NCBI GenBank assembly: GCA_910577805.1
Contig: CAJTOE010000009.1
Coordinates: 1-31,038, forward strand
Origin: an uncultured Oscillospiraceae bacterium
Lineage (GTDB): Bacteria > Bacillota > Clostridia > Oscillospirales > Oscillospiraceae
Direction of reading: 5' to 3'
DNA: 31,038 bases
Below, one piece after another: positions 7,776-14,834 of the stretch. The translations under genes were made by a program, and so were the position numbers. Under the pieces are notes generated by a model. The model saw nothing but the letters and a program-made list of their open reading frames with translations, was not told where the DNA came from and made no database searches. Numbering within the stretch: position 1 is the stretch's first letter; each line of letters opens with the position of its first letter.

Positions 7776-8378
7776 ATGGCTAGAAATATGCAGCCCATCG
7801 CCAAGCGGTGCAAGGCGCTCAACCTGTCTCCCGCCGCCATGGGCTATGCCAAGAAAACCACCGAGCGCAACAGCCAGGGCAACATGCGCAAGAAGAAGTC
7901 CGAGTACGCCATGCAGCTGACCGAAAAGCAGAAGGTCAAGTTTGTGTACGGCGTGATGGAGAAGCAGTTCCATATGTACTATGAGAAGGCTTCCCGGATG
8001 CAGGGCAAGACCGGTGAGAACCTGCTCACCCTCATTGAGCGCCGTCTGGACAATGTGGCCTACCGTATGGGCTTCGCCATGACCCGCCGGGAGGCCCGGC
8101 AGCTGGTGACCCACGGCCACTTCACCGTAAACGGCCAGCGGGTGGATATCCCCTCCTACCTGGTGAAGGCCGGGGACGTGATCGAGGTGCGGGAGAAGAG
8201 CCGCTCCTCCGTCAAGTTCAAGCGCCTGCTGGGGGAGGACGCCATCCAGGTCAACGTGCCCAAGTGGCTGGACCGCAGCAAAAATACCCTTCAGGGGACC
8301 GTCGTTGGAATGCCCACCCGCGAGGACATCGACTTCCCCGTGGAAGAACACCTCATCGTCGAGCTGTATTCTAAGTAA
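7776..8378 (+). CDS. rpsD: 30S ribosomal protein S4
   Basis: The 200-aa product is a full-length S4, the primary 5'-domain assembly protein of 16S rRNA. It has the S4 RNA-binding domain around RLDNVAYRMGFAMTRREARQ and VTHGHFTVNGQRVDIPSY. The N-terminus lacks the zinc-binding cysteines of some S4 proteins, having KRCKALNLSPAAMGY instead. An AGAAGGAGGA site (7757-7766) precedes the ATG. S4 is a known autoregulator of the alpha operon in other bacteria, but no matching leader was identified here. Confidence 0.96.
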   Translation: MARNMQPIAKRCKALNLSPAAMGYAKKTTERNSQGNMRKKKSEYAMQLTEKQKVKFVYGVMEKQFHMYYEKASRMQGKTGENLLTLIERRLDNVAYRMGFAMTRREARQLVTHGHFTVNGQRVDIPSYLVKAGDVIEVREKSRSSVKFKRLLGEDAIQVNVPKWLDRSKNTLQGTVVGMPTREDIDFPVEEHLIVELYSK

Positions 8379-8422
8379 TCCAAGACTTAGAGAACCCTCA
8401 GATATACTGGTGAGCTGAAAAA

Positions 8423-8440
8423 GCGGCGTTTGTGCGCCGC
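8423..8440 (+). promoter_or_regulatory. Small hairpin upstream of rpoA
   Basis: GCGGCG (8423-8428) pairs with CGCCGC (8435-8440) around a 6-nt loop, within the 87-bp rpsD-rpoA gap and just before the rpoA ribosome-binding site. No T-run follows. It may modulate rpoA expression or only space the genes. Confidence 0.35.
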
Positions 8441-8465
8441 CGAGAAAAGGAGGGTATTCCAGCAT

Positions 8466-9416
8466 ATGATAGAAATCGAAAAGCCCCGCATTGAATGTAT
8501 CGAGACCCCAGGCGACAACTCGTATGGCAAGTACGTGGTGGAGCCCCTGGAGCGCGGCTACGGCACCACTCTGGGCAACTCCCTGCGCCGCATCCTGCTC
8601 TCCTCCCTGCCCGGCACGGCGGTGACTTCTATCAAGATATCCGGCGTGCAGCACGAATTCTCCACCATCCCCGGCGTGAAGGAGGATGTGACGGAGATCG
8701 TGCTGAACGTGAAGGGGATCATCGCCAAGCTGCACTGTGAGGGCGTCAAGACCGTTCATATCGAGGCCAGCGGCGAGTGCAAGGTGACGGCTGGCGACAT
8801 CAAGGCGGACGCGGATGTGGAGATTCTGAATCCGGACCTCCATATCGCCACCCTGGGGGCGGACGCGTCGCTGAACATGGAGCTGACCCTGAATCACGGG
8901 CGGGGCTATATCTCCGCCGACAAGAATAAGCCCCCCCAGACCATCATCGGCCTGATCCCCGTGGACTCCATCTATACCCCCGTGCGCAAGGTCAACTACA
9001 CGGTGGAGAACACCCGCGTGGGCGACGCCACCGACTACGACAAGCTGACGCTGGAGGTCTGGACCAACGGGACCATCGACGCCAGGGACGCGGTGAGCTT
9101 AGGCGCGCGCATCCTGTGCGACCACTTCACCCTGTTCACCGACCTGTCCGAGACCATGGGCAGCCGTTCCACCGTGGTGGAGAAGGCGGAGACCCAGCGG
9201 GACAAGGTGATGGAAATGACCATTGACGATATGGACCTGTCGGTGCGTTCGTACAACTGCCTCAAGCGGGCCAACATCAACACGGTGGAGGACTTGATTT
9301 CCAAGACCGAGGAAGAGATGATGAAGGTGCGCAACCTGGGCCGGAAGTCCCTGGAGGAGGTCATCAACAAGCTGTCCATGATGGGGCTGTCCCTGGCCAG
9401 CGAGGACAACGGATAA
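8466..9416 (+). CDS. rpoA: DNA-directed RNA polymerase alpha subunit
   Basis: The 316-aa product contains the N-terminal assembly domain, with GYGTTLGNSLRRILLSSLPG as its signature, and the C-terminal domain that binds UP elements and activators (SVRSYNCLKRANINTVEDL, VRNLGRKSLEEV). The ATG at 8466 after AAGGAGG (8447-8453) gives MIEIEKPRIEC. An upstream in-frame start at 8430 would add 12 residues encoded by the hairpin region and is unlikely. Confidence 0.97.
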   Translation: MIEIEKPRIECIETPGDNSYGKYVVEPLERGYGTTLGNSLRRILLSSLPGTAVTSIKISGVQHEFSTIPGVKEDVTEIVLNVKGIIAKLHCEGVKTVHIEASGECKVTAGDIKADADVEILNPDLHIATLGADASLNMELTLNHGRGYISADKNKPPQTIIGLIPVDSIYTPVRKVNYTVENTRVGDATDYDKLTLEVWTNGTIDARDAVSLGARILCDHFTLFTDLSETMGSRSTVVEKAETQRDKVMEMTIDDMDLSVRSYNCLKRANINTVEDLISKTEEEMMKVRNLGRKSLEEVINKLSMMGLSLASEDNG

Positions 9417-9433
9417 GACCCCAAGACCGGGCC

Positions 9434-9465
9434 GGGGCGGAGGTATGTAACGTTCCGTCCGCCCC
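9434..9465 (+). promoter_or_regulatory. Hairpin in the rpoA-rplQ gap
   Basis: GGGGCGGA (9434-9441) is the exact reverse complement of TCCGCCCC (9458-9465). Outer CCAAG (9421-9425) and CTTGG (9466-9470) can extend it. No T-run follows, so it is more likely an mRNA processing or stability element than a terminator. Confidence 0.45.
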
Positions 9466-9531
9466 CTTGGAAACGGCCGGAACGAATTTATGCGGCCTTC
9501 GCCATGGGAGGCCAGTAAGGAGTGCAAAAAA

Positions 9532-9873
9532 ATGTCTCATAACCGTAAGCTGGGCCGGACCAGCGACCAGCGCCGGGCGATGCTCCGTGCTATGGTCACG
9601 TATCTGCTGGAAAACGGCCAGATCAAGACCACTGTGACCCGCGCCAAGGAGGTTGCCCCCCTGGCCGAGAAGATGATTACTCTGGCCAAGCACAGCAACC
9701 TGGCCTCTTACCGTCAGGCCCTGAGCTACATCACCAAAGAGGATGTGGCCAAGAAGCTCTTTGACGAGATCGGCCCCAAGTACGCAGAGCGTAACGGCGG
9801 CTATACCCGCATCGTCCGCATCGGCCCCCGCCGGGGCGACGCGGCGGAAATGGCCATCATTCAGCTGGTGTAA
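9532..9873 (+). CDS. rplQ: 50S ribosomal protein L17
   Basis: The 113-aa product begins MSHNRKLGRTSDQRRAMLRAM and ends with GYTRIVRIGPRRGDAAEMAIIQLV, both typical of L17. L17 binds near the polypeptide exit tunnel. An in-frame ATG at 9490 would add 14 unrelated residues. The ATG at 9532 gives the conserved N-terminus and has TAAGGAGTG (9516-9524) upstream. It is the last gene of the ribosomal cluster and is followed directly by a terminator. Confidence 0.97.
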   Translation: MSHNRKLGRTSDQRRAMLRAMVTYLLENGQIKTTVTRAKEVAPLAEKMITLAKHSNLASYRQALSYITKEDVAKKLFDEIGPKYAERNGGYTRIVRIGPRRGDAAEMAIIQLV

Positions 9874-9886
9874 ACTGGCAGAAAAG

Positions 9887-9917
9887 ACCCGTTCGGTTTT
9901 TACCGGGCGGGTTTTTT
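9887..9917 (+). terminator. Intrinsic terminator of the ribosomal super-operon
   Basis: ACCCGTTCGGT pairs along its full length (with two T-G pairs) with ACCGGGCGGGT around a TTTT loop, and six T residues follow. It lies 13 bp after the rplQ stop. Confidence 0.88.
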
Positions 9918-9945
9918 GCATGAGCGAGGGGATTTCGGGCATACT
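9916..9945 (+). promoter_or_regulatory. Possible promoter of the CBS-domain gene
   Basis: TTGCAT (9916-9921), an 18-bp spacer and CATACT (9940-9945) form a moderate sigma-A-like promoter right after the rplQ terminator. The -35 overlaps the terminator T-run. Confidence 0.4.
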
Positions 9946-9969
9946 GAACACAAACAGGAGGTGTTTCGT

Positions 9970-10398
9970 ATGTTGGTAAAGGAAATGATGAATCCCGGCG
10001 TGGTCAGCATCCAGCAGGAGGACTCAGTGGCTCTTGCGGCCCGGCTGTTGAGCCGGCATAATGTAGGAGTGCTGCCGGTGTGCGGGCAGGACGGACGGCT
10101 GCGGGGGGTGGTCACGGACCGGGATATCGTGCTGCGGTGCGTGGCGGCGGAGGAGGACCCGGCACAGACCCCGGTGCGGCAGATCATGACCCGCGGGTGC
10201 GCGTCCGTAGCCCCGGAGGACGACTGCCGGGAGGCGACGCGGCTGATGGGAGAACAGCAGGTGCGGCGGCTGCCGGTGGTGGACCAGGGGAAGCTGGTGG
10301 GGATTGTGAGCCTGGGCGACCTGGCCCGGAGCAGCCGGCTGGATATGGAGGCTGCAAAGGCGCTGAGCGATATTTCGGAAAATGTGATTCGGTTGTGA
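9970..10398 (+). CDS. CBS-domain pair protein
   Basis: This 142-aa protein consists almost only of two CBS domains. The first is about residues 1-60 (MNPGVVSIQQEDSVALAARLLSRH, then GVVTDRDIVLR) and the second about 70-130 (IMTRGCASVAPEDDCREA, then GIVSLGDLA). Stand-alone CBS pairs usually bind adenine nucleotides and sense energy state, but no partner enzyme is next to it. The ATG at 9970 follows ACAGGAGGTG (9954-9963). An upstream in-frame TTG at 9916 lies in the terminator and is rejected. The specific function is unknown. Confidence 0.88.
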   Translation: MLVKEMMNPGVVSIQQEDSVALAARLLSRHNVGVLPVCGQDGRLRGVVTDRDIVLRCVAAEEDPAQTPVRQIMTRGCASVAPEDDCREATRLMGEQQVRRLPVVDQGKLVGIVSLGDLARSSRLDMEAAKALSDISENVIRL

Positions 10399-10400
10399 GA

Positions 10401-10513
10401 TTTCCCCCTCATCTCCCCGTGAGGGGGAAGGCTTTGGAGGGGAGCAGAAGTCTGTGGAACATGACCCGCCCAGGGGGGCGGGTCCCACAGTTCACTTCTC
10501 TGCTGAGGGGGAG
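10401..10513. repeat. Intergenic palindromic element, copy 1 (partial, inverted)
   Basis: The segment starts with TTTCCCCCTCATC and carries paired G- and C-rich arms. Its reverse complement matches about 80 bp of copy 3 (near 27515-27600) closely, including the shared CTGAACTGTGGGACCCG and CTGGGCGGGTCAT blocks. It therefore belongs to the same dispersed family but lacks the full CCGTCAC end. It fills the gap between the CBS gene and the lipoprotein gene. Confidence 0.8.
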
Positions 10514-10549
10514 GAAGAAGAACCTGCAAGAACAGAAGGAGGATAACAT

Positions 10550-11590
10550 ATGAGAGCATTTTTACAGAAACTTGCGCTGGAATGCCGGAAAACACAGTAC
10601 TACTTATGTCTGGTGGGGTTGACGGCGGCCTTGTGCGGATGCGCGGCGGGGAACGGTGCGCAGTCTGCACCGGCTCCGGAAGTCTCTCAGCCCAGCGGGG
10701 ATGCGTCCAGCGAAGCTCCTGATGAAGCGCTGCTGGTGGACCCGATTCTGTATGAGGCGGGCGGCTATACCGTCGCCCTGCCTCAGGATTGGGAGGGAAA
10801 AGTGCTGGTGGATGTGGAACAAAATCTGGAGAACGGCATGATTACCGTCTATGAAAAGGCGAGCTTTGAGCAGTGCCGGGACGACTGGGGAGAGGAAAGC
10901 GAAGCGGGATTTCTGTTTTCTCTTGTCCGCTATGACCAAATCCAATTTGAGCATTATCTGAGCGCAGGGGCCGGCGGTATCACTGTGTTTGCACGGGATA
11001 AAAACGACTACTGCATGGAGCGCTTTCCAACCGACGTACAATACTACCGTTCCGGTGCAGACCCGCTCTATGAGGGGGAGGATTGGTCAGACTGGTGTAC
11101 CATGGTGGAACAAGTGGAGGACGTCAAGCGGGATTTTATCGCGCGCAACGGTTTGCAGGAATATGATGGCAGCGAGTACTATGACCGGGAGTTCACCTAC
11201 GATGGGGAACACCGGTATATGCTGTTTTATCCCTACTATGACGAGCCGGATACTGCGCGGGAAAACGGTTTTACATGGGAAGAGGCAGGCTGGACGTTGA
11301 TTCTCTCCCAGCCGGTGAAGCAGGGAGAGGGCGGAATCTGGTGCGTAGAGCGATGGTTTGACAACCGGTATCCGGATTGGTATCTTGTATTTCCCACCGG
11401 CAGCGGCATGGCGTCGGCGGACTATTATAATATGCTCCAGTCCGAGGCGGACGAAACGGGGGAATCCGAATTTCTGACCCCGGAGGGGGCCGCAATGGCG
11501 TGGGCGAAGGAGGAATACCCCCAAAGGACGTTTTCGCCGGACAGTTTCCGCATTTTGGAGGATATGCCCGCCACCCAGCCCTACAAATAA
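10550..11590 (+). CDS. Putative lipoprotein of unknown function
   Basis: The 346-aa product has a signal sequence with a hydrophobic core (YYLCLVGLTAALCGC) and a lipobox-like LCGC, predicting lipidation at C31 and anchoring outside the membrane. A Ser/Pro/Glu-rich linker (about 36-58) follows. The remainder is acidic and rich in Tyr, Trp and Asp, with no domain I recognise. The YTVALPQDWEGKVLVDVE segment resembles the opening strand of small extracellular beta-rich domains seen in Clostridial lipoproteins. An AGAAGGAGGATAA site (10534-10546) precedes the ATG. It stands alone between a repeat and the EIIC promoter. Confidence 0.75.
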   Translation: MRAFLQKLALECRKTQYYLCLVGLTAALCGCAAGNGAQSAPAPEVSQPSGDASSEAPDEALLVDPILYEAGGYTVALPQDWEGKVLVDVEQNLENGMITVYEKASFEQCRDDWGEESEAGFLFSLVRYDQIQFEHYLSAGAGGITVFARDKNDYCMERFPTDVQYYRSGADPLYEGEDWSDWCTMVEQVEDVKRDFIARNGLQEYDGSEYYDREFTYDGEHRYMLFYPYYDEPDTARENGFTWEEAGWTLILSQPVKQGEGGIWCVERWFDNRYPDWYLVFPTGSGMASADYYNMLQSEADETGESEFLTPEGAAMAWAKEEYPQRTFSPDSFRILEDMPATQPYK

Positions 11591-11612
11591 GCCTGAAAGC
11601 CTCAAGAAAGAC

Positions 11613-11640
11613 TTGACAAACAGTGCAGACCCGCTATAAT
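11613..11640 (+). promoter_or_regulatory. Consensus promoter of the EIIC gene
   Basis: TTGACA (11613-11618), a 16-bp spacer and TATAAT (11635-11640) match the sigma-A consensus in all 12 positions. The -35 region CTTGACA is repeated in inverted form as TGTCAAG at 11653-11659, so a dyad flanks the -10 and start point and may be an operator. Confidence 0.85.
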
Positions 11641-11681
11641 AGACAATACAACTGTCAAGACATATTGGGGGATGCACACCT

Positions 11682-12758
11682 ATGAAACAGAATGTAAAAC
11701 AGAACGAAGGATTTTTAAAGCGGAAAAACATCGAAATCTCCGCCAAGCGCTACGGCATCGACGCACTGGGCGCTATGGCGCAGGGCCTGTTCTGCTCCCT
11801 GCTCATCGGCACCATCATTAAGACCCTGGGCCAGCAGCTTGGCCTGGAATTTCTCGTCAGTGTGGGCCAGTACGCCTTTGATATGTCCGGCGCGGCAATG
11901 GCGGTGGCCATCGGCTACGCCCTGAAAGCCGACCCGCTGGTGCTGTTCTCCCTCACCGGGGTGGGCTACTCCGCCAACGCCCTGGGCGGAGCCGGAGGCC
12001 CGCTGGCGGTGCTGTTTATCGCCATCATCGCCGCCGAATGCGGCAAGGCCGTCTCTAAAGAAACCAAAATTGACATTCTGGTCACCCCCGCTGTGACGGT
12101 GCTGGTGGGCGTAGGGCTTGCGGCGCTGATTGCCCCGCCCATCGGCGCTGCCGCCAAGGCCTTTGGCCAGCTCATCAAGGACGCTACCGTCCTGCAGCCC
12201 TTCTGGATGGGCATTGTAGTCTCGGTGCTGGTGGGCGTTGCCCTTACCCTGCCCATCTCCTCCGCCGGGCTGTGCGCCGCCTTCAACCTCACCGGCCTGG
12301 CTGGCGGAGCGGCGGTGGCGGGGTGCTGCGCCCAGATGGTGGGCTTTGCGGTGATGTCCTTCAAGGAGAACCGCTGGGGCGGACTGGTCTCCCAGGGCAT
12401 CGGCACCTCCATGCTGCAAATGCCCAACATCGTCCGCAACCCCAGAGTGTGGATTCCTCCCACCCTGGCCTCCGCCATCACCGGACCCATTGCCACCTGT
12501 GTGTTCCAGCTCCAGATGAACGACCCCGCCAGCGGTGTGGCCTCCGGCATGGGCACCTGCGGCTTTGTGGGACAGATCGGCGTGTGGACGGGCTGGGTGA
12601 ACGACGTAGCCACCGGGGCGAAAGCCGCCATCACCGGGTTCGACTGGCTGGGACTGGCGCTGATCTGCTTTGTGCTTCCGGCGGTATTGAGCTGGGTGAT
12701 CTGCCAGGGGTGCCGGAAGCTGGGCTGGATCAAAGAGGGCGATTTGAAGCTGAATTAA
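11682..12758 (+). CDS. PTS sugar transporter subunit IIC (EIIC_2-type)
   Basis: This 358-aa polytopic membrane protein has about nine hydrophobic segments. It resembles the PTS_EIIC_2 family of stand-alone EIIC permeases, with glycine-rich helices and conserved stretches such as GTSMLQMPNIVRNPRVWIPPT and GTCGFVGQIGV. EIIC carries the sugar-binding channel of a phosphotransferase system. No EIIA or EIIB lies nearby, so phosphate transfer would need partners elsewhere, or the protein may work outside the PTS. It has its own strong promoter and is followed by tRNA-Ser. The substrate is unknown. Confidence 0.8.
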   Translation: MKQNVKQNEGFLKRKNIEISAKRYGIDALGAMAQGLFCSLLIGTIIKTLGQQLGLEFLVSVGQYAFDMSGAAMAVAIGYALKADPLVLFSLTGVGYSANALGGAGGPLAVLFIAIIAAECGKAVSKETKIDILVTPAVTVLVGVGLAALIAPPIGAAAKAFGQLIKDATVLQPFWMGIVVSVLVGVALTLPISSAGLCAAFNLTGLAGGAAVAGCCAQMVGFAVMSFKENRWGGLVSQGIGTSMLQMPNIVRNPRVWIPPTLASAITGPIATCVFQLQMNDPASGVASGMGTCGFVGQIGVWTGWVNDVATGAKAAITGFDWLGLALICFVLPAVLSWVICQGCRKLGWIKEGDLKLN

Positions 12759-12824
12759 TGGGTGCATCTGATGAGAGTGAAACCCACGCCGCTTCACAAA
12801 TCACAGAAACTTGCAAAGAACCCC

Positions 12825-12853
12825 TTGATTTCTGCTTCGATATCTGCTATCCT
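12825..12853 (+). promoter_or_regulatory. Promoter of tRNA-Ser
   Basis: TTGATT (12825-12830), a 17-bp spacer and TATCCT (12848-12853) lie 24 bp before the mature tRNA 5' end, a usual arrangement for a monocistronic tRNA gene. Confidence 0.7.
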
Positions 12854-12877
12854 AGCATGTAGCAAAATAAGGAACAT

Positions 12878-12966
12878 GCAGCGGTATCGAAGTGGTCATA
12901 ACGGGGCTGACTCGAAATCAGTTTGGGAGCAATCCCACGAGGGTTCGAATCCCTCCCGCTGCGCCA
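12878..12966 (+). tRNA. tRNA-Ser (anticodon CGA)
   Basis: The acceptor stem GCAGCGG pairs with CCGCTGC, the discriminator is G, and the CCA end is encoded. The anticodon loop CTCGAAA puts CGA at 12913-12915, reading UCG. A long variable arm (TGGGA / TCCCA) and the T loop GGTTCGAAT confirm a class II serine tRNA. Confidence 0.96.
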
Positions 12967-12968
12967 AA

Positions 12969-12999
12969 GGCTCTAAACGCTGGGTTTAGAGCCTTTTTT
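12969..12999 (+). terminator. Terminator of tRNA-Ser
   Basis: GGCTCTAAA pairs with TTTAGAGCC around a short GC-containing loop, followed by six T residues. It begins 2 bp after the tRNA CCA end. Confidence 0.88.
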
Positions 13000-13013
13000 A
13001 TTCCAGATCAGAC

Positions 13014-13050
13014 AGCCAGGCAGGAGGCTTATGCTCCCTGCCTGGCTTTT
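13014..13050. terminator. Second terminator-like hairpin
   Basis: AGCCAGGCAGG (13014-13024) is the exact reverse complement of CCTGCCTGGCT (13037-13047), with a 12-nt loop and four T residues at 13047-13050. It follows the tRNA terminator and insulates the downstream transport operon from readthrough. Confidence 0.7.
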
Positions 13051-13143
13051 ATATAAAATGCTGGAAAATACGGGAAATTGCAGACAAGTTTTTACGATAG
13101 AAACAATGACCGGACAACTTTCTCAACTTTTCCTAAAAAGATG

Positions 13144-13173
13144 TTGCGTCAAACCAAAGGCTTGTGCTAAATT
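13144..13173 (+). promoter_or_regulatory. Possible promoter of the tct-sulfatase operon
   Basis: TTGCGT (13144-13149), an 18-bp spacer and TAAATT (13168-13173), with TG two bases ahead of a C before the -10, make a weak-to-moderate promoter about 70 bp before tctC. The upstream AT-rich leader has ACAAGTTTTT (13084) and ACAACTTTCT (13114) exactly 30 bp apart, a possible direct-repeat regulator site. Confidence 0.4.
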
Positions 13174-13242
13174 GGAAGCACTACAGAGGCAGGAGCGAAC
13201 AGCACGGCCTGCGTCTGACATCAATGAAAAAGGAGATTTATT

Positions 13243-14208
13243 ATGAAAAAGCGTATTCTCAGCCTGGTCCTTGTGGGCGCACTGTGCGCTGCGCTTCTGA
13301 CCTCCTGCGGCGGCAAAAAGAATGCTACCTGGAAGGTCACCTGCCCCTGGGCGCCCTCCGGCGTGGCCGCGATGGTCAGCCAGCAGGCCGCGACCAAGTC
13401 CACCAGCTACTCCGACACCATCACCCTGGTGGCTGAGGCCATCAAGGGCGACGCCGCCACGGTGAACACCTGGGTGGCCGACACCAAGGGCAACGACACC
13501 GAGCTGGTGTTCGTGGGTGAGGGCCTGCTCTCCATCACCTCTATCCTGGACCCCGGCAAGATGCAGTTTACCTATGAGGATTTCGCCTTCGTGGAAAACC
13601 TCTATTCCTCCATTTTCGTCCTCTCCGCCGACGCCAAGCTGAACATCAACAGCCTGGACGAGCTGGAGGCCTATGTGCAGCAGGGCTCTGAGATCAGCGT
13701 AGCCGTCAACGGCGCCACCAGCTCCGAGGCGTTCCTGGCCGCCGCCCTCTTCGGCTCCATGGGCGCGGGCAGCCAGCTGAAGCTGACTCCCTACCAGTCC
13801 GCCGCCGAGGCCGCGCAGGCTGTGGCCCGCGGTGAGACCCAGTTCGCCGTCTCCCACCAGTCCCAGATTCTGGAGACTTATCAGCAGAACGGCGTGACCA
13901 TCGTGTGCGCCTTCGACGAGAACGACATCGAAAACGGCCCCTTCGCCGGTGTTGAGGGCGTGGGCCAGAAGGGCTACCCCTACTTCCGCAACCGCTGCTT
14001 CGTGATGGCGCGGGCGGGCACCGACGCGGACAAGGTGGCCGAGCTGAAGGAGCTGTATGGCAAGATCCTGGCGGACCAGGAAGTGGTGGACTGGCTCCAG
14101 GACACCATGCTCCTGGAGGTGGACACCATGTCCGTGGAGGACGTGGAGGCCCACGTAGACAACGTAAAGAACATCGTCAACGAATACAAGGATATCGTTG
14201 CCGGCTGA
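13243..14208 (+). CDS. TctC-type solute-binding lipoprotein (tripartite tricarboxylate transporter)
   Basis: This 321-aa protein has a lipoprotein signal (MKKRILSLVLVGALCAALLTSC split at the lipobox LTSC, lipid site C22). The mature part carries the TctC fold, with early WKVTCPWAPSGVAAM, a central DFAFVENLYSS, and VNGATSSEAFLAAALFGSM. TctC-family proteins bind organic acids outside the membrane and deliver them to TctA/TctB. The ATG follows AAAAAGGAG (13227-13236). It heads the operon with tctB and tctA, separated from them by a strong hairpin. The ligand is unknown. Confidence 0.88.
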   Translation: MKKRILSLVLVGALCAALLTSCGGKKNATWKVTCPWAPSGVAAMVSQQAATKSTSYSDTITLVAEAIKGDAATVNTWVADTKGNDTELVFVGEGLLSITSILDPGKMQFTYEDFAFVENLYSSIFVLSADAKLNINSLDELEAYVQQGSEISVAVNGATSSEAFLAAALFGSMGAGSQLKLTPYQSAAEAAQAVARGETQFAVSHQSQILETYQQNGVTIVCAFDENDIENGPFAGVEGVGQKGYPYFRNRCFVMARAGTDADKVAELKELYGKILADQEVVDWLQDTMLLEVDTMSVEDVEAHVDNVKNIVNEYKDIVAG

Positions 14209-14234
14209 TCGAAGTACCACAGCAGCGCAAATGC

Positions 14235-14273
14235 GGGGGAATGGGATCGGGAGCACGTCCCGCCCATTCCCCC
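14235..14273 (+). promoter_or_regulatory. Hairpin between tctC and tctB (attenuator or 3'-end stabiliser)
   Basis: GGGGGAATGGG (14235-14245) is the exact reverse complement of CCCATTCCCCC (14263-14273), with an inner CGGGA / TCCCG stem. TTCGTGTTTT follows, an imperfect T-tract. Such structures after binding-protein genes let the binding protein be made in excess over the permease. Confidence 0.7.
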
Positions 14274-14305
14274 TTCGTGTTTTGATCCAGAAAGGAGGTC
14301 CCCCT

Positions 14306-14821
14306 GTGAGTAAATGGGTGGAGCAGTTCAACGGCCGCATGGACGGCTGGGGCCGTAAGCTGCATGAAAAAGAAATCCGTATTCCTGTGGACCTGGTGAC
14401 CGGCATCCTGTTTTTTGCACTGGCCCTGATTATTTTGCTGGTCATGCCGGACCAGGTGGCAATTTCCGAAAAGGACGTGGTCAACGGCCGGGCGTTCCCC
14501 ACCCTGCTGATGGTGCTGATGATGCTGTGCTGCGCCATGCTGGTGGGCAAGGAGCTGTATAAGCTGGCCACCAAGCAGCCCCTGAACTGGAAGGTCATCA
14601 ATATCCAGACAGAGGCCAAGGCCCTGGTCATCCTGGGCATCCTGGCCGGCACGTACTTCCTCAGCAAGCTCACCGGCCTGTTCGTCGTGGGCGCCGTGTT
14701 CTGCTGCCTGGGCTTTCTGCTCTATTTCCGGTGCCGGAAAAAATCCTACTATGTCATTACCCTGACAGTGGCGGTGGCAATCTGGGCCGCGTTCCGCTTT
14801 GCCCTGAACGTGGATTTTTAA
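14306..14821 (+). CDS. TctB-type small membrane subunit
   Basis: The 171-aa protein has about four hydrophobic segments (VTGILFFALALIILLVM, LLMVLMMLCCAMLV, LVILGILAGTYFL, and a pair near the C-terminus), as in TctB small subunits of tripartite tricarboxylate transporters. The start is the GTG at 14306 after AAAGGAGGT (14291-14299). An in-frame ATG at 14198 overlaps tctC and runs through the hairpin, so it is rejected. It lies between tctC and tctA; TctB is poorly conserved in sequence, so context carries much of the call. Confidence 0.85.
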   Translation: MSKWVEQFNGRMDGWGRKLHEKEIRIPVDLVTGILFFALALIILLVMPDQVAISEKDVVNGRAFPTLLMVLMMLCCAMLVGKELYKLATKQPLNWKVINIQTEAKALVILGILAGTYFLSKLTGLFVVGAVFCCLGFLLYFRCRKKSYYVITLTVAVAIWAAFRFALNVDF

Positions 14822-14834
14822 GGGGGGGCGGAGT

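Noticed and set aside
8379..8465. TATACT near 8403 as an internal promoter for rpoA
   Set aside because: No acceptable -35 lies 16-18 bp upstream.
12759..12877. Short open frames running through tRNA-Ser
   Set aside because: They cross the tRNA and its promoter and have no ribosome-binding site or recognisable product.
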